From assembly GCA_020048295.1 (NCBI GenBank), contig JAIFMT010000044.1:1-5950 (forward strand): a DNA stretch of 5,950 nt. The letters run 5' to 3'. Shown piece by piece: positions 5,174-5,950 of this stretch (its first letter is position 1; each line of letters opens with the position of its first letter). Source of the DNA: Rhodoferax sp. (GTDB taxonomy: Bacteria > Pseudomonadota > Gammaproteobacteria > Burkholderiales > Burkholderiaceae). The notes beneath the pieces are model-generated. The model was not told where the DNA came from and made no database searches. It saw nothing but the letters and a program-made list of their open reading frames with translations. A program made the position numbers and the translations under genes.

Positions 5174-5288
5174 TATTTGCGCCAGATTCACCAACAATAC
5201 CAAGGCGGGTTGCTGCAGGCACGGCGTGGCCACCGTGTCGGGCACATGGGTGGCTCACAATCACCCCCTTCACCCCGACACTTCCCAA

Positions 5289-5858
5289 ATGACCATGACC
5301 CACTTTCAAGCCATCGGCTTTTCTCTGAAACCCGCCTTTCGACCCGTCAGCGCAAGCCTGTTGACGGCCGCCCTGCTGCTGGGCGTGCCCGCAGCGGCAC
5401 AGGTCCAGGCAGCCCCGGCGAGCCGCGTTGGCTTTGTCAAGATCGAGCGCATCATCAAGGAATCAGTCGCCGCCAAGCAGATTCAGACCCAGCTGGAGCA
5501 TGAGTTTTCCGCGCGCGAAAAAGACATCAGCACCCAGGATGCCGCGTTCAAGAAAGCGGCTGACAAGTTTCAGATCGACGCACCCACCCTGCCTGCGACG
5601 CAACGTACTGCCACGCAGCAAAAACTGGCCGAGCAAGAGCGTGAACTGCAACGCAAGCGCCGCTCGTTCCAGGAAGACCTGAATGCGCGCAAAAACGAAG
5701 AATTGCAAAAACTGCTGGCCAGCACCAATCAGATCATCAAAAAAATCGCCGAGTCCGACAAGCTTGATTTTGTGGTGCAGGATGCCGTGTACGTCAGTCC
5801 CCGCGCCGACATCACCGACCGGGTGCTCAAGGCCATGGAAGCCCGCACCAGCAAGTAA
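5289..5858 (+). CDS. Skp/OmpH-family periplasmic chaperone
   Basis: Skp trimers hold unfolded outer-membrane proteins in the periplasm with coiled-coil arms. The ATG at 5289 (an ATG two codons later is also possible) gives 189 residues, a little longer than the usual 160-170, mainly because of a long signal region (SASLLTAALLLGVPAAAQVQA, cleavage near 41). RVGFVKIERIIKES is the family beta strand and helix start. Residues about 58-145, rich in Lys, Glu, Gln and Ala, form the two arms of the coiled coil. LDFVVQDAVYVSPRADITDRVLKAM is the characteristic C-terminal strand and helix. The frame is open much further upstream, but those residues lack any signal and overlap the preceding gene. No clear Shine-Dalgarno is visible; GGCTCACAAT at 5252-5261 may be part of a promoter in the 115-nt gap. 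It is not beside bamA and lpxD within this window, so it may be a second paralogue; the symbol is left blank. Confidence 0.88.
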   Translation: MTMTHFQAIGFSLKPAFRPVSASLLTAALLLGVPAAAQVQAAPASRVGFVKIERIIKESVAAKQIQTQLEHEFSAREKDISTQDAAFKKAADKFQIDAPTLPATQRTATQQKLAEQERELQRKRRSFQEDLNARKNEELQKLLASTNQIIKKIAESDKLDFVVQDAVYVSPRADITDRVLKAMEARTSK

Positions 5859-5880
5859 CCCGGTGCGGCGTATTTTATAT
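5843..5880 (+). terminator. Possible terminator at the end of the Skp-like gene
   Basis: CCGCACC (5843-5849) and GGTGCGG (5862-5868) make a perfect 7-bp GC-rich stem with a 12-nt loop that contains the stop codon. It is followed after CG by TATTTTATAT, an AT-rich but imperfect T tract. The overlap with the coding end is unusual but not rare. Confidence 0.4.
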
Positions 5881-5887
5881 ATAAAAT
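5872..5887. repeat. 16-bp perfect AT palindrome
   Basis: ATTTTATATATAAAAT is its own reverse complement. It sits directly between the Skp-like gene's possible terminator and the second GCCTCTAGC repeat, whose left flank (AAAATTT) overlaps it. It could be part of a terminator tail, an A+T-rich protein-binding site or chance. Confidence 0.6.
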
Positions 5888-5889
5888 TT

Positions 5890-5925
5890 GCCTCTAGCCT
5901 TTGTTGGCTATGCGCTGATAGCTAT
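5890..5925 (+). repeat. Interspersed GCCTCTAGC repeat, copy 2
   Basis: It aligns ungapped with 541-576 at 26 of 36 positions and lies in the same orientation. Its inverted repeat is TAGCC (5895-5899) with GGCTA (5906-5910), occupying roughly the place of the AGCGCTT/AAGCGCT stem of copy 1 but with different bases. The right end contains the palindrome ATAGCTAT (5918-5925). A related AT-rich stretch (TGATATTGATGTGATAT) continues to about 5942. No gene is seen in 5859-5950. Confidence 0.58.
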
Positions 5926-5950
5926 TGATATTGATGTGATATCGCGTCCC

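Noticed and set aside
4766..5245. 159-codon open frame on the minus strand
   Set aside because: It is antisense to the glycine-zipper gene, whose signal peptide and zipper are clear.
5103..5288. Upstream in-frame extension of the Skp-like gene
   Set aside because: It overlaps the glycine-zipper gene and would bury the signal peptide 60 residues inside the protein.

Overview
The window looks like a chromosomal segment of a betaproteobacterium, probably order Burkholderiales and perhaps near Rhodoferax or Polaromonas (Comamonadaceae). This is an inference from three things: the minus-strand order ilvE, CHCC zinc-finger gene, waaF; the wording of the proteins; and an intergenic repeat beginning GCCTCTAGC that I associate from memory with that group. 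No search was run.

Left end (1-540): the 3' part of a group II intron reads on the + strand. It comprises the maturase C-terminus, a foldable domain V, and a domain VI with a bulged branch-point adenosine. Directly after its 3' end comes sequence that looks like the 5' end (domain I) of a second intron of similar type, so two introns appear joined head to tail, the second cut down to about 140 nt. A short repeat with an inverted repeat inside it (541-576) closes this region and supplies the stop codon of waaF.

Middle (573-2715, minus strand): a compact cluster of ilvE (branched-chain aminotransferase), a 67-residue CHCC zinc-finger protein and waaF (LPS heptosyltransferase II). ilvE is broken: about 70 nt are missing, with a frameshift, at the PLP-phosphate-binding segment.

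Right of this (2810-4449, minus strand): a flavocytochrome c sulfide dehydrogenase-like pair, fccA (small periplasmic cytochrome c) then fccB (Tat-exported flavoprotein). fccB is also broken, with about 65 nt missing and a frameshift at the FAD dinucleotide-binding loop. As written, the cytochrome is intact but its flavoprotein partner is not. Two clean deletions of similar size in neighbouring genes are the most unusual point of the window and could be real gene decay or an assembly artefact.

Right end (4450-5950, + strand): a 223-nt divergent control region, a glycine-zipper envelope protein of the SlyB/17-kDa antigen type, and a Skp/OmpH-like periplasmic chaperone. A possible terminator, a 16-nt AT palindrome and a second copy of the GCCTCTAGC repeat follow. 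I saw no tRNA, rRNA, CRISPR array or transposase.
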